Below, in pieces: positions 1 to 12,122 of a stretch of DNA of 64,000 bases; position 1 is the first letter of the stretch, and the number at the start of each line of letters is the position of its first letter. The notes beneath the pieces were generated by a model, which saw nothing but the letters and a program-made list of their open reading frames with translations, searched no databases and was not told the origin of the DNA. Both the position numbers and the translations under genes were made by a program. This DNA is from Cornus controversa. Lineage: Eukaryota > Streptophyta > Magnoliopsida > Cornales > Cornaceae. The stretch covers positions 2,790,001 through 2,854,000 of the forward strand of contig CM048847.1 in the NCBI GenBank assembly GCA_026545225.1. The letters run 5' to 3'.

Positions 1-182
1 AGATGGTCAATTCTAGCACAAAGCGCCATACGGTTGTCGTCATGCCTGATTATTGCAAGCAATTGTTCTTTCGACTCATAACAACTCAAACAAACACGGA
101 TGAAGATCGGATTGACATGCTCGTCATTTCTTTGGGACGCTTTGATGGTTTCATTTAGAAAAAAGCAGCGTACGATTAGTAT

Positions 183-406
183 TATGGCACGACTTCTTTT
201 CGAATGCGGTTTTCGAATCAAAACAACTCAAATGAAACAAGTTTAAAATGGTTGGTAGCTTGCTAATTGTTTCCTTTAGAAGTCCAAACGGTCGAACTTG
301 GAACAAAGCACCATACGGTTGTGATGAAGATCGGATTGACATGTTCGTCACTTCTATTGGATGCTTTGATGGTCTAATTTGGAAAAAAGAAACTTTCGAT
401 TCTGAT
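183..406. repeat. Satellite subunit alpha (~224 bp), first third of the 736-bp monomer
   Basis: Runs from one TATGGCACGA to the next. It shares an ordered set of motifs with the two following subunits: TATGGCACGACTTCT, a GAATCA...ACAACTCAAA box, a TTGTTTC...TTTAGA box, CACCATACGGTTGT, and GATGGT...AATTTGG. This marks it as one of three diverged copies of an ancestral unit of about 225 bp. It carries GATGAAGATCGGATTGACAT directly after CATACGGTTGT. Confidence 0.85.
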
Positions 407-635
407 TATGGCACGACTTCTCAAGGATTGGGTTTTTGAATCAGTACAACTCAAACTAAACTTGTTTAAAATCCACGATAGCTTGGGAATTGTTTCTTTT
501 ACTTTTCCAGATGGTTGAAGTTGGCATAGAGCACCATACGGTTGTCATCATTCATGAGTGCAGCAAGGAATTACTATTTTTGATTCAGGACGTCCTGATG
601 GTTGAATTTGGCATAAAGCAATGTATAATTCTAAG
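407..635. repeat. Satellite subunit beta (~229 bp), second third of the monomer
   Basis: Starts at the second TATGGCACGA. Same motif order as alpha, but after CATACGGTTGT it reads a CATTCATGAGTGCAGC or CATTCATGGGTACAGC segment instead of GATGAAGATCGG. Elements 1 and 3 both inserted into this subunit, next to its ACAACTCAAACT and TTGTTTAAAAT motifs. Confidence 0.85.
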
Positions 636-918
636 TATGGCACGATTTCACGTGGATTGGACTTTCCGAATCAGGGCAAGTCAAATGAAACAAGTTCGAA
701 ACCGTTGTTCTCATTCTCTATTTTTCTGAACATCCAGATGGTCAATTCTAGCACAAAGCGCCATACGGTTGTCGTCATGCCTGATTATTGCAAGCAATTG
801 TTCTTTTCAACGCAGAACAACTCAAACAAACATGGATGAAGATCGGATCGACATGCTCGTCGTTTCTTTGGGACGCTTTGATGGTTTCATTTAGAAAAAA
901 GCAGCGTACGATTAGTAT
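636..918. repeat. Satellite subunit gamma (~283 bp), last third of the monomer
   Basis: Starts at the third TATGGCACGA. It is about 57 bp longer than alpha because of an extra segment between CATACGGTTGT and GATGAAGATCGG; the segment starts CGTCATGCCTGATTATTGC and includes another ACAACTCAAA box. This subunit carries the A/B diagnostic differences and is where element 2 inserted (GTTGT within CATACGGTTGT). Confidence 0.85.
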
Positions 919-2358
919 TATGGCACGACTTCTCTTGGAATGCGGTTTTCGAATCAAAACAACTCAAATGAAACAAGTTTAAATTGGTTGGTAGCTGGCT
1001 AATTGTTTCCTTTAGATGTCCAAATGGTCGAACTTGGAGCAAAGCACCATACGGTTGTGATGAAGATCGGATTGACATGTTCGTCACTTCTTTTGGATGC
1101 TTTGATGGTCTAATTTGGAAAAAAGAAACTTACGATTCTGATTATGGCACGACTTCTCAAGGAATGGGTTTTTGAATCAGAACAACTCAAACTAAACTTG
1201 TTTAAAATCCTCGATAGCTTGGGAATTGTTTCTTTTACTTTTCCAGATGGTTGAAGTTCGCATAGAGCACCATACGGTTGTGATCATTCATGGGTACAGC
1301 ATGGAATTACTCTTTTCGATTCAGGACATCCTAACGGTTGAATTTGGCAAAAAGCAACGTATAATTCTAGGTATTACACGATTTCACGTGGATTGGGACT
1401 TTTCAAATCAGGACAAGTCAAACGAAACATGTTTGAAACTGTTCTTGTCGTTCTCTATTCTTCTGGACATCCAGATGGTCAATTCTAGCACAAAGCGCCA
1501 TACGGTTGTCGTCATGCCTGATTATTGCAAGCAATTGTTCTTTCGACTCATAACAACTCAAACAAACACGGATGAAGATCGGATTGACATGCTCGTCATT
1601 TCTTTGGGACGCTTTGATGGTTTCATTTAGAAAAAAGCAGCGTACGATTAGTATTATGGCACGACTTCTTTTCGAATGCGGTTTTCGAATCAAAACAACT
1701 CAAATGAAACAAGTTTAAAATGGTTGGTAGCTTGCTAATTGTTTCCTTTAGAAGTCCAAACGGTCGAACTTGGAACAAAGCACCATACGGTTGTGATGAA
1801 GATCGGATTGACATGTTCGTCACTTCTATTGGATGCTTTGATGGTCTAATTTGGAAAAAAGAAACTTTCGATTCTGATTATGGCACGACTTCTCAAGGAT
1901 TGGGTTTTTGAATCAGTACAACTCAAACTAAACTTGTTTAAAATCCACGATAGCTTGGGAATTGTTTCTTTTACTTTTCCAGATGGTTGAAGTTGGCATA
2001 GAGCACCATACGGTTGTCATCATTCATGAGTGCAGCAAGGAATTACTATTTTTGATTCAGGACATCCTGATGGTTGAATTTGGCATAAAGCAATGTATAA
2101 TTCTAAGTATGGCACGATTTCACGTGGATTGGACTTTTCCAATCAGGACAAGTCAAATGAAACAAGTTCGAAACCGTTGTTCTCATTCTCTATTTTTCTG
2201 AACATCCAGATGGTCAATTCTAGCACAAAGCGCCATACGGTTGTCGTCATGCCTGATTATTGCAAGCAATTGTTCTTTTCAACGCAGAACAACTCAAACA
2301 AACATGGATGAAGATCGGATCGACATGCTCGTCGTTTCTTTGGGACGCTTTGATGGTT

Positions 2359-3094
2359 TCATTTAGAAAAAAGCAGCGTACGATTAGTATTATGGCACGA
2401 CTTCTCTTGGAATGCGGTTTTCGAATCAAAACAACTCAAATGAAACAAGTTTAAATTGGTTGGTAGCTGGCTAATTGTTTCCTTTAGATGTCCAAATGGT
2501 CGAACTTGGAGCAAAGCACCATACGGTTGTGATGAAGATCGGATTGACATGTTCGTCACTTCTTTTGGATGCTTTGATGGTCTAATTTGGAAAAAAGAAA
2601 CTTACGATTCTGATTATGGCACGACTTATCAAGGAATGGGTTTTTGAATCAGAACAACTCAAACTAAACTTGTTTAAAATCCTCGATAGCTTGGGAATTG
2701 TTTCTTTTACTTTTCCAGATGGTTGAAGTTGGCATAGAGCACCATACGGTTGTGATCATTCATGGTACAGCATGGAATTACTCTTTTCGATTCAGGACAT
2801 CCTAACGGTTGAATTTGGCAAAAAGCAACGTATAATTCTAGGTATTACACGATTTCACGTGGATTGGGACTTTTCGAATCAGGACAAGTCAAACGAAACA
2901 TGTTCGAAACCGTTCTTGTCATTCTCTATTCTTCTGGACATCCAGATGGTCAATTCTAGCACAAAGCGCCATATGGTTGTCGTCATGCCTGATTATTGCA
3001 AGCAATTGTTCTTTTCGACTCAGAACAACTCAAACAAACATGGATGAAGATCGGATCGACATGCTCGTCGTTTCTTTGGGATGCTTTGATAGTT
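2359..3094. repeat. Chimeric monomer (A-type alpha/beta, B-type gamma)
   Basis: Alpha and beta carry A-type markers (GAGCAAAGCACC; GGTACAGCATGG, here lacking one G relative to GGGTACAGC), but gamma carries B-type markers (TTTTCGACTCAGAAC, AAACATGGATG). The preceding monomer is also B-type in gamma, so the B-A alternation is broken here. An exchange within the beta-gamma boundary region would produce this. Confidence 0.75.
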
Positions 3095-4564
3095 TCATTT
3101 AGAAAAAATAGCGTACGATTAGTATTATGGCACGACTTCTCTTGGAATGCGGTTTTCGAATCAAAACAACTCAAATGAAACAAGTTTAAATTGGTTGGTA
3201 GCTTGCTAATTGTTTCCTTTAGATGTCCAAACGGTCGAACTTGGAACAAAGCACCATACGGTTGTGATGATGATCGGATTGACATGTTCGTCACTTCTTT
3301 TGGATGCTTTGATGGTCTAATTTGGAAAAAAGAAACTTACGATTCTGATTATGGCACGCCTTCTCAAGGAATGGGTTTTTGAATCAGAACAACTCAAACT
3401 AAACTTGTTTAAAATCATCGTTAGCATGGGAATTGTTTCTTTTACTTGTCCAGATGGTTAAAGTTGGCATAGAGCACCATACGGTTGTGATCATTCATGG
3501 GTGCAGCATGGAATTACTCTTTTCAATTCAGGACATCCTGACGGTTGAATTTGGCATAAAGCAACGTATAATTCTAGGTATGGCACGATTTCACGTGGAT
3601 TGGACTTTTCGAATCAGGACAAGTCAAACGAAACATGTTCGAAACCGTTCTTGTCATTCTCTATTCTTCTGGACATCCAGATGGTCAATTCTAGCACAAA
3701 GCGCCATACGGTTGTCGTCATGCCTGATTATTGCAAGCAATTGTTCTTTCGACTCAGAACAACTCAAACAAACACGGATGAAGATCGGATTGACATGCTC
3801 GTCGTTTCTTTGGGACGCTTTGATGGTTTCATTTAGAAAAAAGCAGCGTACGATTATAATTATGGCACGACTTCTTTTCGAATGCGGTTTTTGAATCAAA
3901 ACAACTCAAATGAAACAAGTTTAAAATGGTTGGTAGGTTGCTAATTGTTTCCTTTAGAAGTCCAAACGGTCGAACTTGGAACAAAGCACCATACGGTTGT
4001 GATGAAGATCGAATTGACATGTTCGTCACTTCTATTGGATGCTTTGATGGTCTAATTTGGAAAAAAGAAACTTTCGATTCTGATTATGGCACGACTTCTC
4101 AAGGAATGGGTTTTTGAATCAGTACAACTCAAACTAAACTTGTTTAAAATCCACGATAGCTTGGGAATTGTTTCTTTTACTTTTCCAGATGGTTGAAGTT
4201 GGCATAGAGCACCGTACGGTTGTGATCATTCATGAGTGCAGCAAGGAATTACTATTTTTGATTCAGGACTTCCTGATGGTTGAATTTGGCATAAAGCAAT
4301 GTATAATTCTAAGTATGGCACGATTTCACGTGGATTGGACTTTATGAATCAGGACAAGTCAAATGAAACAAGTTCGAAACCGTTGTTCTCATTCTCTATT
4401 TTTCTGAACATCCAGAAGGTCAATTCTAGCACAAAGCGCCATATGGTTGTCGTCATGCCTGATTATTGCAAGCAATTGTTCTTTTCGACTCAGAACAACT
4501 CAAACAAACATGGATGAAGATCGGATCGACATGCTCGTCGTTTCTTTGGGACGCTTTGATAGTT

Positions 4565-5298
4565 TCATTTAGAAAAAACAGCGTACGATTAGTATTATGG
4601 CACGACTTCTCTTGGAATGCGGTTTTCGAATCAAAACAACTCAAATGAAACAAGTTTAAATTGGTTGGTAGCTTGCTAATCGTTTCCTTTAGATGTCCAA
4701 ACGGTCGAACTTGGAACAAAGCACCATACGGTTGTGATGAAGATCGGATTGACATGTTCGTCACTTCTTTTGGATGCTTTGATGGTCTAATTTGGAAAAA
4801 AGAAACTTACAATTCTGATTATGGCACACCTTCTGAAGGAATGGGTTTTTGAATCAGAACAACTCAAACTAAACTTGTTTAAAATCCTCGATAGCTTGGG
4901 AATTGTTTCTTTTACTTTTCCAGATGGTTGAAGTTGGCATAGAGCACCATACGGTTGTGATCATTCATGAGTGCAGCAAGGAATTACTATTTTTGATTCA
5001 GGACGTTCTGATGGTTGAGTTGGGCATAAAGCAATGTATAATTCTAAGTATGGCACGATTTCACGTGGATTGGACTTTTCGAATCATGACAAGTCAAACG
5101 AAACAAGTTCAAAACCGTTCTTGTCCTTCTCTATTCTTCTGGACAACCAGATGGTCAATTCTAGCACAAAGTGCCATACGGTTGTCGTCATGCCTGATTA
5201 TTGCAAGCAATTGTTCTTTCGACTCAGAACAACTCAAACAAACACGGATGAAGATCGGATTGACATGCTCGTCGTTTCTTTGGGACGCTTTGTTGGTT
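4565..5298. repeat. Chimeric monomer (B-type beta, A-type gamma)
   Basis: Beta has the B-type GAGTGCAGCAAGG segment, while gamma has the A-type TTCTTTCGACTC and AAACACGGATG. The next monomer (5,299-6,034) is also A-type, giving an A-A pair. Block 3,829-6,235 resembles 10,451-12,122 and shares private variants (CGATTATAATTATGG, GCACCGTACGG, CCAGAAGGTC, ATCGATAGCATGGG) but has this one extra monomer. That fits unequal exchange of a single 736-bp step. Confidence 0.7.
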
Positions 5299-8200
5299 TC
5301 ATTTAGAAAAAAGCAGCGTACGATTATGATTATGGCACGACTTCTCTTGGAGTGCGGTTTTTGAATCAAAATAACTCAAATGAAACAAGTTTAAAATGGT
5401 TGGTAGCTTGCTAATTGTTTCCTTTAGATGTCCAAACGGTCGAACTTGGAACAAAGCACCATACGGTTGTGATGAAGATCGGATTGACATGTTCGTCACT
5501 TCTTTTGGATGCTTTGATGGTCTAATTTGGAAAAAAGAAACTTACGATTCTGATTATGGCACGACTTATCAAGGAATGGGTTTTTGAATCAGAACAACTC
5601 AAACTAAACTTGTTTAAAATCATCGATAGCATGGGAATTGTTTCTTTTACTTGTCCAGATGGTTAAAGTTGGCATAGAGCACCATACGGTTGTGATCATT
5701 CATGGGTGCAGCATGGAATTACTCTTTTCAATTCAGGACATCCTGACGGTTGAATTTGGCAAAAAGCAACGTATAATTCTAGGTATTACACGATTTCACG
5801 TGGATTGGGACTTTTCGAATCAGGACAAGTCAAACGGAACATGTTCAAAACCGTTCTTGTCATTCTCTAATCTTCTGGACATCCAGATGGTGAATTCTAG
5901 CACAAAGCGCCATACGGTTGTCATCATGCCTGATTATTGCAAGCAATTGTTCTTTCGACTCAGAACAACTCAAACAAACACGGATGAAGATCGGATTGAC
6001 ATGCTCGTCATTTCTTTGGGACGCTTTGATGGTTTCATTTAGAAAAAAGCAGTGTACGATTAGTATTATGGCACGACTTCTTTTGGAATGCGGTTTTCGA
6101 ATCAAAACAACTCAAATGAAACAAGTTTAAAATTGTTGGTAGCTTGCTAATTGTTTCCTTTAGATGTCCAAACGGTCGAACTTGGAACAAAGCACCATAC
6201 GGTTGTGATGAAGATCGGATTGACATGTTCGTCACTTCTATTGGATGCTTTGATGGTCTAATTTAGAAAAAAGAAACTTTCGATTCTGATTATGGCACGA
6301 CTTCTCATGGAATGGGTTTTTGAATCAGTACAACTCAAACTAAACTTGTTTAAAATCCACGATAGCTTGGGAATTGTTTCTTTTAATTTTCCAGATGGTT
6401 GAAGTTGGCATAGAGCACCATACGGTTGTGATCATTCATGAGTGCAGCAAGGAATTACTATTTTTGATTCAGGACGTCCTGATGGTTGAATTTGGCATAA
6501 AGCAATGTATAATTCTAAGTATGGCACGATTTCACGTGGATTGGACTTTTCGAATCAGGACAAGTCAAATGAAACAAGTTCGAAACCGTTGTTGTCATTC
6601 TCTATTTTTCTGAACATCCAGATGGTCAATTCTAGCACAAAGCGCCATACGGTTGTCGTCATGCCTGATTATTGCAAGCAATTGTTCTTTTCAACGCAGA
6701 ACAACTCAAACAAACATGGATGAAGATCGGATCGACATGCTCGTCGTTTCTTTGGGACGCTTTGATGGTTTCATTTAGAAAAAAGCAGCGTACGATTAGT
6801 ATTATGGCACGACTTCTCTTGGAATGCGGTTTTCGAGTCAAAACAACTCAAATGAAACAAGTTTAAATTGGTTGGTAGCTGGCTAATTGTTTCCTTTAGA
6901 TGTCCAAATGGTCGAACTTGGAGCAAAGCACCATACGGTTGTGATGAAGATCGGATTGACATGTTCGTCACTTCTTTTGGATGCTTTGATGGTCTAATTT
7001 GGAAAAAAGAAACTTACGATTCTGATTATGGCACGACTTCTCAAGGAATGGGTTTTTGAATCAGAACAACTCAAACTAAACTTGTTTAAAATCCTCGATA
7101 GCTTGGGAATTGTTTCTTTTACTTTTCCAGATGGTTGAAGTTGGCATAGAGCACCATACGGTTGTGATCATTCATGGGTACAGCATGGAATTACTCTTTT
7201 TGATTCAGGACATCCTAACGGTTGAATTTGGCAAAAAGCAACGTATAATTCTAGGTATTACACGATTTCACGTGGATTGGGACTTTTCGAATCAGGACAA
7301 GTCAAACGAAACATGTTTGAAACCGTTCTTGTCGTTCTCTATTCTTCTGGACATCCAGATGGTCAATTCTAGCACAAAGCGCCATACGGTTGTCGTCATG
7401 CCTGATTATTGCAAGCAATTGTTCTTTCGACTCATAACAACTCAAACAAACACGGATGAAGATCGGATTGACATGCTCGTCATTTCTTTGGGACGCTTTG
7501 ATGGTTTCATTTAGAAAAAAACAGCGTACGATTAGTATTATGGCACGACTTCTTTTCGAATGCGGTTTTTGAATCAAAACAACTCAAATGAAACAAGTTT
7601 AAAATGGTTGGTTGCTTGCTAATTGTTTCCTTTAGAAGTCCAAACGGTCGAACTTGGAACAAAGCACCATACGGTTATGATGAAGATCGGATTGACATGT
7701 TCGTCACTTCTATTGGATGCTCTGATGGTCTAATTTGGAAAAAAGAAACTTTCGATTCTGATTATTGCACGACTTCTCAAGGAATGGGTTTTTGAATCAG
7801 TACAACTCAAACTAAACTTGTTTAAAATCCACGATAGCTTGGGAATTGTTTCTTTTACTTTTCCAGATGGTTGAAGTTGGCATTGAGCACCATACGGTTG
7901 TGATCATTCATGAGTGCAGCAAGGAATTACTATTTTTGATTCAGGACGTCCTGATGGTTGAATTTGGCATAAAGCAATGTATAATTCTAAGTATGGCACG
8001 ATTTCACGTGGATTGGACTTTTCGAATCAGGACAAGTCAAATGAAACAAGTTCGAAACCGTTGTTCTCATTCTCTATTTTTCTGAACATCCAGATGGTCA
8101 ATTCTAGCACAAAGCGACATACGGTTGTCGTCATGCCTGATTATTGCAAGCAATTGTTCTTTTCAACGCAGAACAACTCAAACAAACATGGATGAAGATC

Positions 8201-10450
8201 GGATCGACATGCTCGTCGTTTCTTTGGGACGCTTTGATGGTTTCATTTAGAAAAAAGCAGCGTACGATTAGTATTATGGCACGACTTCTCTTGGAATGCG
8301 GTTTTCGAATCAAAACAACTCAAATGAAACAAGTTTAAATTGGTTGGTAGCTGGCTAATTGTTTCCTTTAGATGTCCAAATGGTCGAACTTGGAGCAAAG
8401 CACCATACGGTTGTGATGAAGATCGGATTGACATGTTCGTCCCTTCTTTTGGATGCTTTGATGGTCTAATTTGGAAAAAAGAAACTTACGATTCTGATTA
8501 TGGCACGACTTCTCAAGGTATGGGTTTTTGAATCAGAACAACTCAAACTAAACTTGTTTAAAATCCTCGATAGCTTGGGAATTGTTTCTTTTACTTTTCC
8601 AGATGGTTGAAGTTGGCATAGAGCACCATACGGTTGTGATCATTCATGGGTACAGCATGGAATTACTCTTTTCGATTCAGGACATCCTAACGGTTGAATT
8701 TGGCAAAAAGCAACGTATAATTCTAGGTATTACACGATTTCACGTGGATTGGGACTTTTCGAATCAGGACAAGTCAAACGAAACATGTTTGAAACCGTTC
8801 TTGTCGTTCTCTATTCTTCTGGACATCCAGATGGTCAATTCTAGCACAAAGCGCCATACGGTTGTCGTCATGCCTGATTATTGCAAGCAATTGTTCTTTC
8901 GACTCATAACAACTCAAACAAACACGGATGAAGATCGGATTGACATGCTCGTCATTTCTTTGGGACGCTTTGATGGTTTCATTTAGAAAAAAGTAGCGTA
9001 CGATTAGTATTATGGCACGACTTCTTTTCGAATGCGGTTTTTGAATCAAAACAACTCAAATGAAACAAGTTTAAAATGGTTGGTAGCTTGCTAATTGTTT
9101 CCTTTAGAAGTCCAAACGGTCGAACTTGGAACAAAGCACCATACGGTTATGATGAAGATCGGATTGACATGTTCGTCACTTCTATTGGATGCTTTGATGG
9201 TCTAATTTGGAAAAAGGAAACTTTCGATTCTGATTATTGCACGACTTCTCAAGGAATGGGTTTTTGAATCAGTACAACTCAAACTAAACTTGTTTAAAAT
9301 CCACGATAGCTTGGGAATTGTTTCTTTTACTTTTCCAGATGGTTGAAGTTGGCATAGAGCACCATACGGTTGTGATCATTCATGAGTGCAGCAAGGAATT
9401 ACTATTTTTGATTCAGGACGTCCTGATGGTTGAATTTGGCATAAAGCAATGTATAATTCTAAGTATGGCACGATTTCACGTGGATTGGACTTTTCGAATC
9501 AGGACAAGTCAAATGAAACAAGTTCGAAACCGTTGTTCTCATTCTCTATTTTTCTGAACATCCAGATGGTCAATTCTAGCACAAAGCGCCATACGGTTGT
9601 CGTCATGCCTGATTATTGCAAGCAATTGTTCTTTTCAACGCAGAACAACTCAAACAAACATGGATGAAGTTCGGATCGACATGCTCGTCGTTTCTTTGGG
9701 ACGCTTTGATGGTTTCATTTAGAAAAAAGCAGCGTACGATTAGTATTATGGCACGACTTCTCTTGGAATGCGGTTTTCGAATCAAAACAACTCAAATGAA
9801 ACAAGTTTAAATTGGTTGGTAGCTGGCTAATTGTTTCCTTTAGATGTCCAAATGGTCGAACTTGGAGCAAAGCACCATACGGTTGTGATGAAGATCGGAT
9901 TGACATGTTCGTCACTTCTTTTGGATGCTTTGATGGTCTAATTTGGAAAAAAGAAACTTACGATTCTGATTATGGCACGACTTCTCAAGGAATGGGTTTG
10001 TGAATCAGAACAACTCAAACTAAACTTGTTTAAAATCCTCGATAGCTTGGGAATTGTTTCTTTTACTTTTCCAGATGGTTGAAGTTGGCATAGAGCACCA
10101 TATGGTTGTGATCATTCATGGGTACAGCATGGAATTACTCTTTTCGATTCAGGACATCCTAACGGTTGAATTTGGCAAAAAGCAACGTATAATTCTAGGT
10201 ATTACACGATTTCACGTGGATTGGGACTTTTCGAATCAGGACAAGTCAAACGAAACATGTTTGAAACCGTTCTTGTCGTTCTCTATTCTTCTGGACATCC
10301 AGATGGTCAATTCTAGCACAAAGCGCCATACGGTTGTCGGCATGCCTGATTATTGCAAGCAATTGTTCTTTCGACTCATAACAACTCAAACAAACACGGA
10401 TGAAGATCGGATTGACATGCTCGTCATTTCTTTGGGACGCTTTGATGGTT

Positions 10451-12122
10451 TCATTTAGAAAAAAGCAGCGTACGATTATAATTATGGCACGACTTCTTTT
10501 CGAATGCGGTTTTTGAATCAAAACAACTCAAATGAAACAAGTTTAAAATGGTTGGTAGCTTGCTAATTGTTTCCTTTAGAAGTCCAAACGGTCGAACTTG
10601 GAACAAAGCACCATACGGTTGTGATGAAGATCGAATTGACATGTTCGTCACTTCTATTGGATGCTTTGATGGTCTAATTTGGAAAAAAGAAACTTTCGAT
10701 TCTGATTATGGCACGACTTCTCAAGGAATGGGTTTTTGAATCAGTACAACTCAAACTAAACTTGTTTAAAATCCACGATAGCTTGGGAATTGTTTCTTTT
10801 ACTTTTCCAGATGGTTGAAGTTGGCATAGAGCACCGTACGGTTGTGATCATTCATGAGTGCAGCAAGGAATTACTATTTTTGATTCAGGACTTCCTGATG
10901 GTTGAATTTGGCATAAAGCAATGTATAATTCTAAGTATGGCACGATTTCACGTGGATTGGACTTTTCGAATCAGGACAAGTCAAACGAAACAAGTTCGAA
11001 ACCGTTGTTCTCATTCTCTATTTTTCTGAACATCCAGAAGGTCAATTCTAGCACAAAGCGCCATATGGTTGTCGTCATGCCTGATTATTGCAAGCAATTG
11101 TTCTTTTCGACTCAGAACAACTCAAACAAACATGGATGAAGATCGGATCGACATGCTCCTCGTTTCTTTGGGACGCTTTGATAGTTTCATTTAGAAAAAA
11201 CAGCGTACGATTAGTATTATGGCACGACTTCTCTTGGAATGCGGTTTTCGAATCAAAACAACTCAAATGAAACAAGTTTAAATTGGTTGGTAGCTTGCTA
11301 ATTGTTTCCTTTAGATGTCCAAACGGTCGAACTTGGAACAAAGCACCATACGGTTGTGATGAAGATCGGATTGACATGTTCGTCACTTCTTTTGGATGCT
11401 TTGATGGTCTAATTTGGAAAAAAGAAACTTACGATTCTGATTATGGCACGACTTATCAAGGAATGGGTTTTTGAATCAGAACAACTCAAACTAAACTTGT
11501 TTAAAATCATCGATAGCATGGGAATTGTTTCTTTTACTTGTCTAGATGGTTAAAGTTGGCATAGAGCACCATACGGTTGTGATCATTCATGGGTGCAGCA
11601 TGGAATTACTCTTTTCAATTCAGGACATCCTGACGGTTGAATTTGGCATAAAGCAACGTATAATTCTAGGTATGGCACAATTTCACGTGGATTGGGACTT
11701 TTCGAATCAGGACAAGTCAAACGGAACATGTTCAAAACCGTTCTTGTCATTCTCTAATCTTCTGGACATCCAGATGGTCAATTCTAGCACAAAGCGCCAT
11801 ACGGTTGTCATCATGCCTGATTATTGCAAGCAATTGTTCTTTCGACTCAGAACAACTCAAACAAACACGGATGAAGATCGGATTGACATGCTCGTCATTT
11901 CTTTGGGACGCTTTGATGGTTTCATTTAGAAAAAATCAGCGTACGATTAGTATTATGGCACGACTTCTTTTCGAATGCGGTTTTCGAATCAAAACAACTC
12001 AAATGAAACAAGTTTAAAATTGTTGGTAGCTTGCTAATTGTTTCCTTTAGATGTCCAAACGGTCGAACTTGGAACAAAGCACCATACGGTTGTGATGAAG
12101 ATCGGATTGACATGTTCGTCAC
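10451..12122. repeat. Satellite block duplicated from (or with) 3,829-6,235
   Basis: Carries the same private variants as 3,829-6,235: CGATTATAATTATGG at ~10,474 (also ~3,852), GCACCGTACGG at ~10,831, CCAGAAGGTC at ~11,034, a shortened A-run before CAGCG at ~11,194, ATCGATAGCATGGG at ~11,508 and CTCTAATCTTCTGG at ~11,753. It has one monomer fewer than the left copy. Shared private variants indicate a common origin by segmental duplication within the array. Confidence 0.7.

Larger units (their letters stand above)
151..1622. repeat. Representative higher-order repeat unit (B monomer + A monomer, 1,472 bp)
   Basis: The interval between anchors 151 and 1623 holds one B-type monomer (151-886) and one A-type monomer (887-1622). 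They differ at diagnostic sites: AGAAGTCCAAACGG versus AGATGTCCAAATGG in the first subunit, GAGTGCAGCAAGG versus GGGTACAGCATGG in the second, and the AAACATGG/AAACACGG difference in the third. The same B-A order repeats with a 1,472-bp period through most of the left block, so the homogenised unit is the dimer rather than the 736-bp monomer. Confidence 0.9.
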
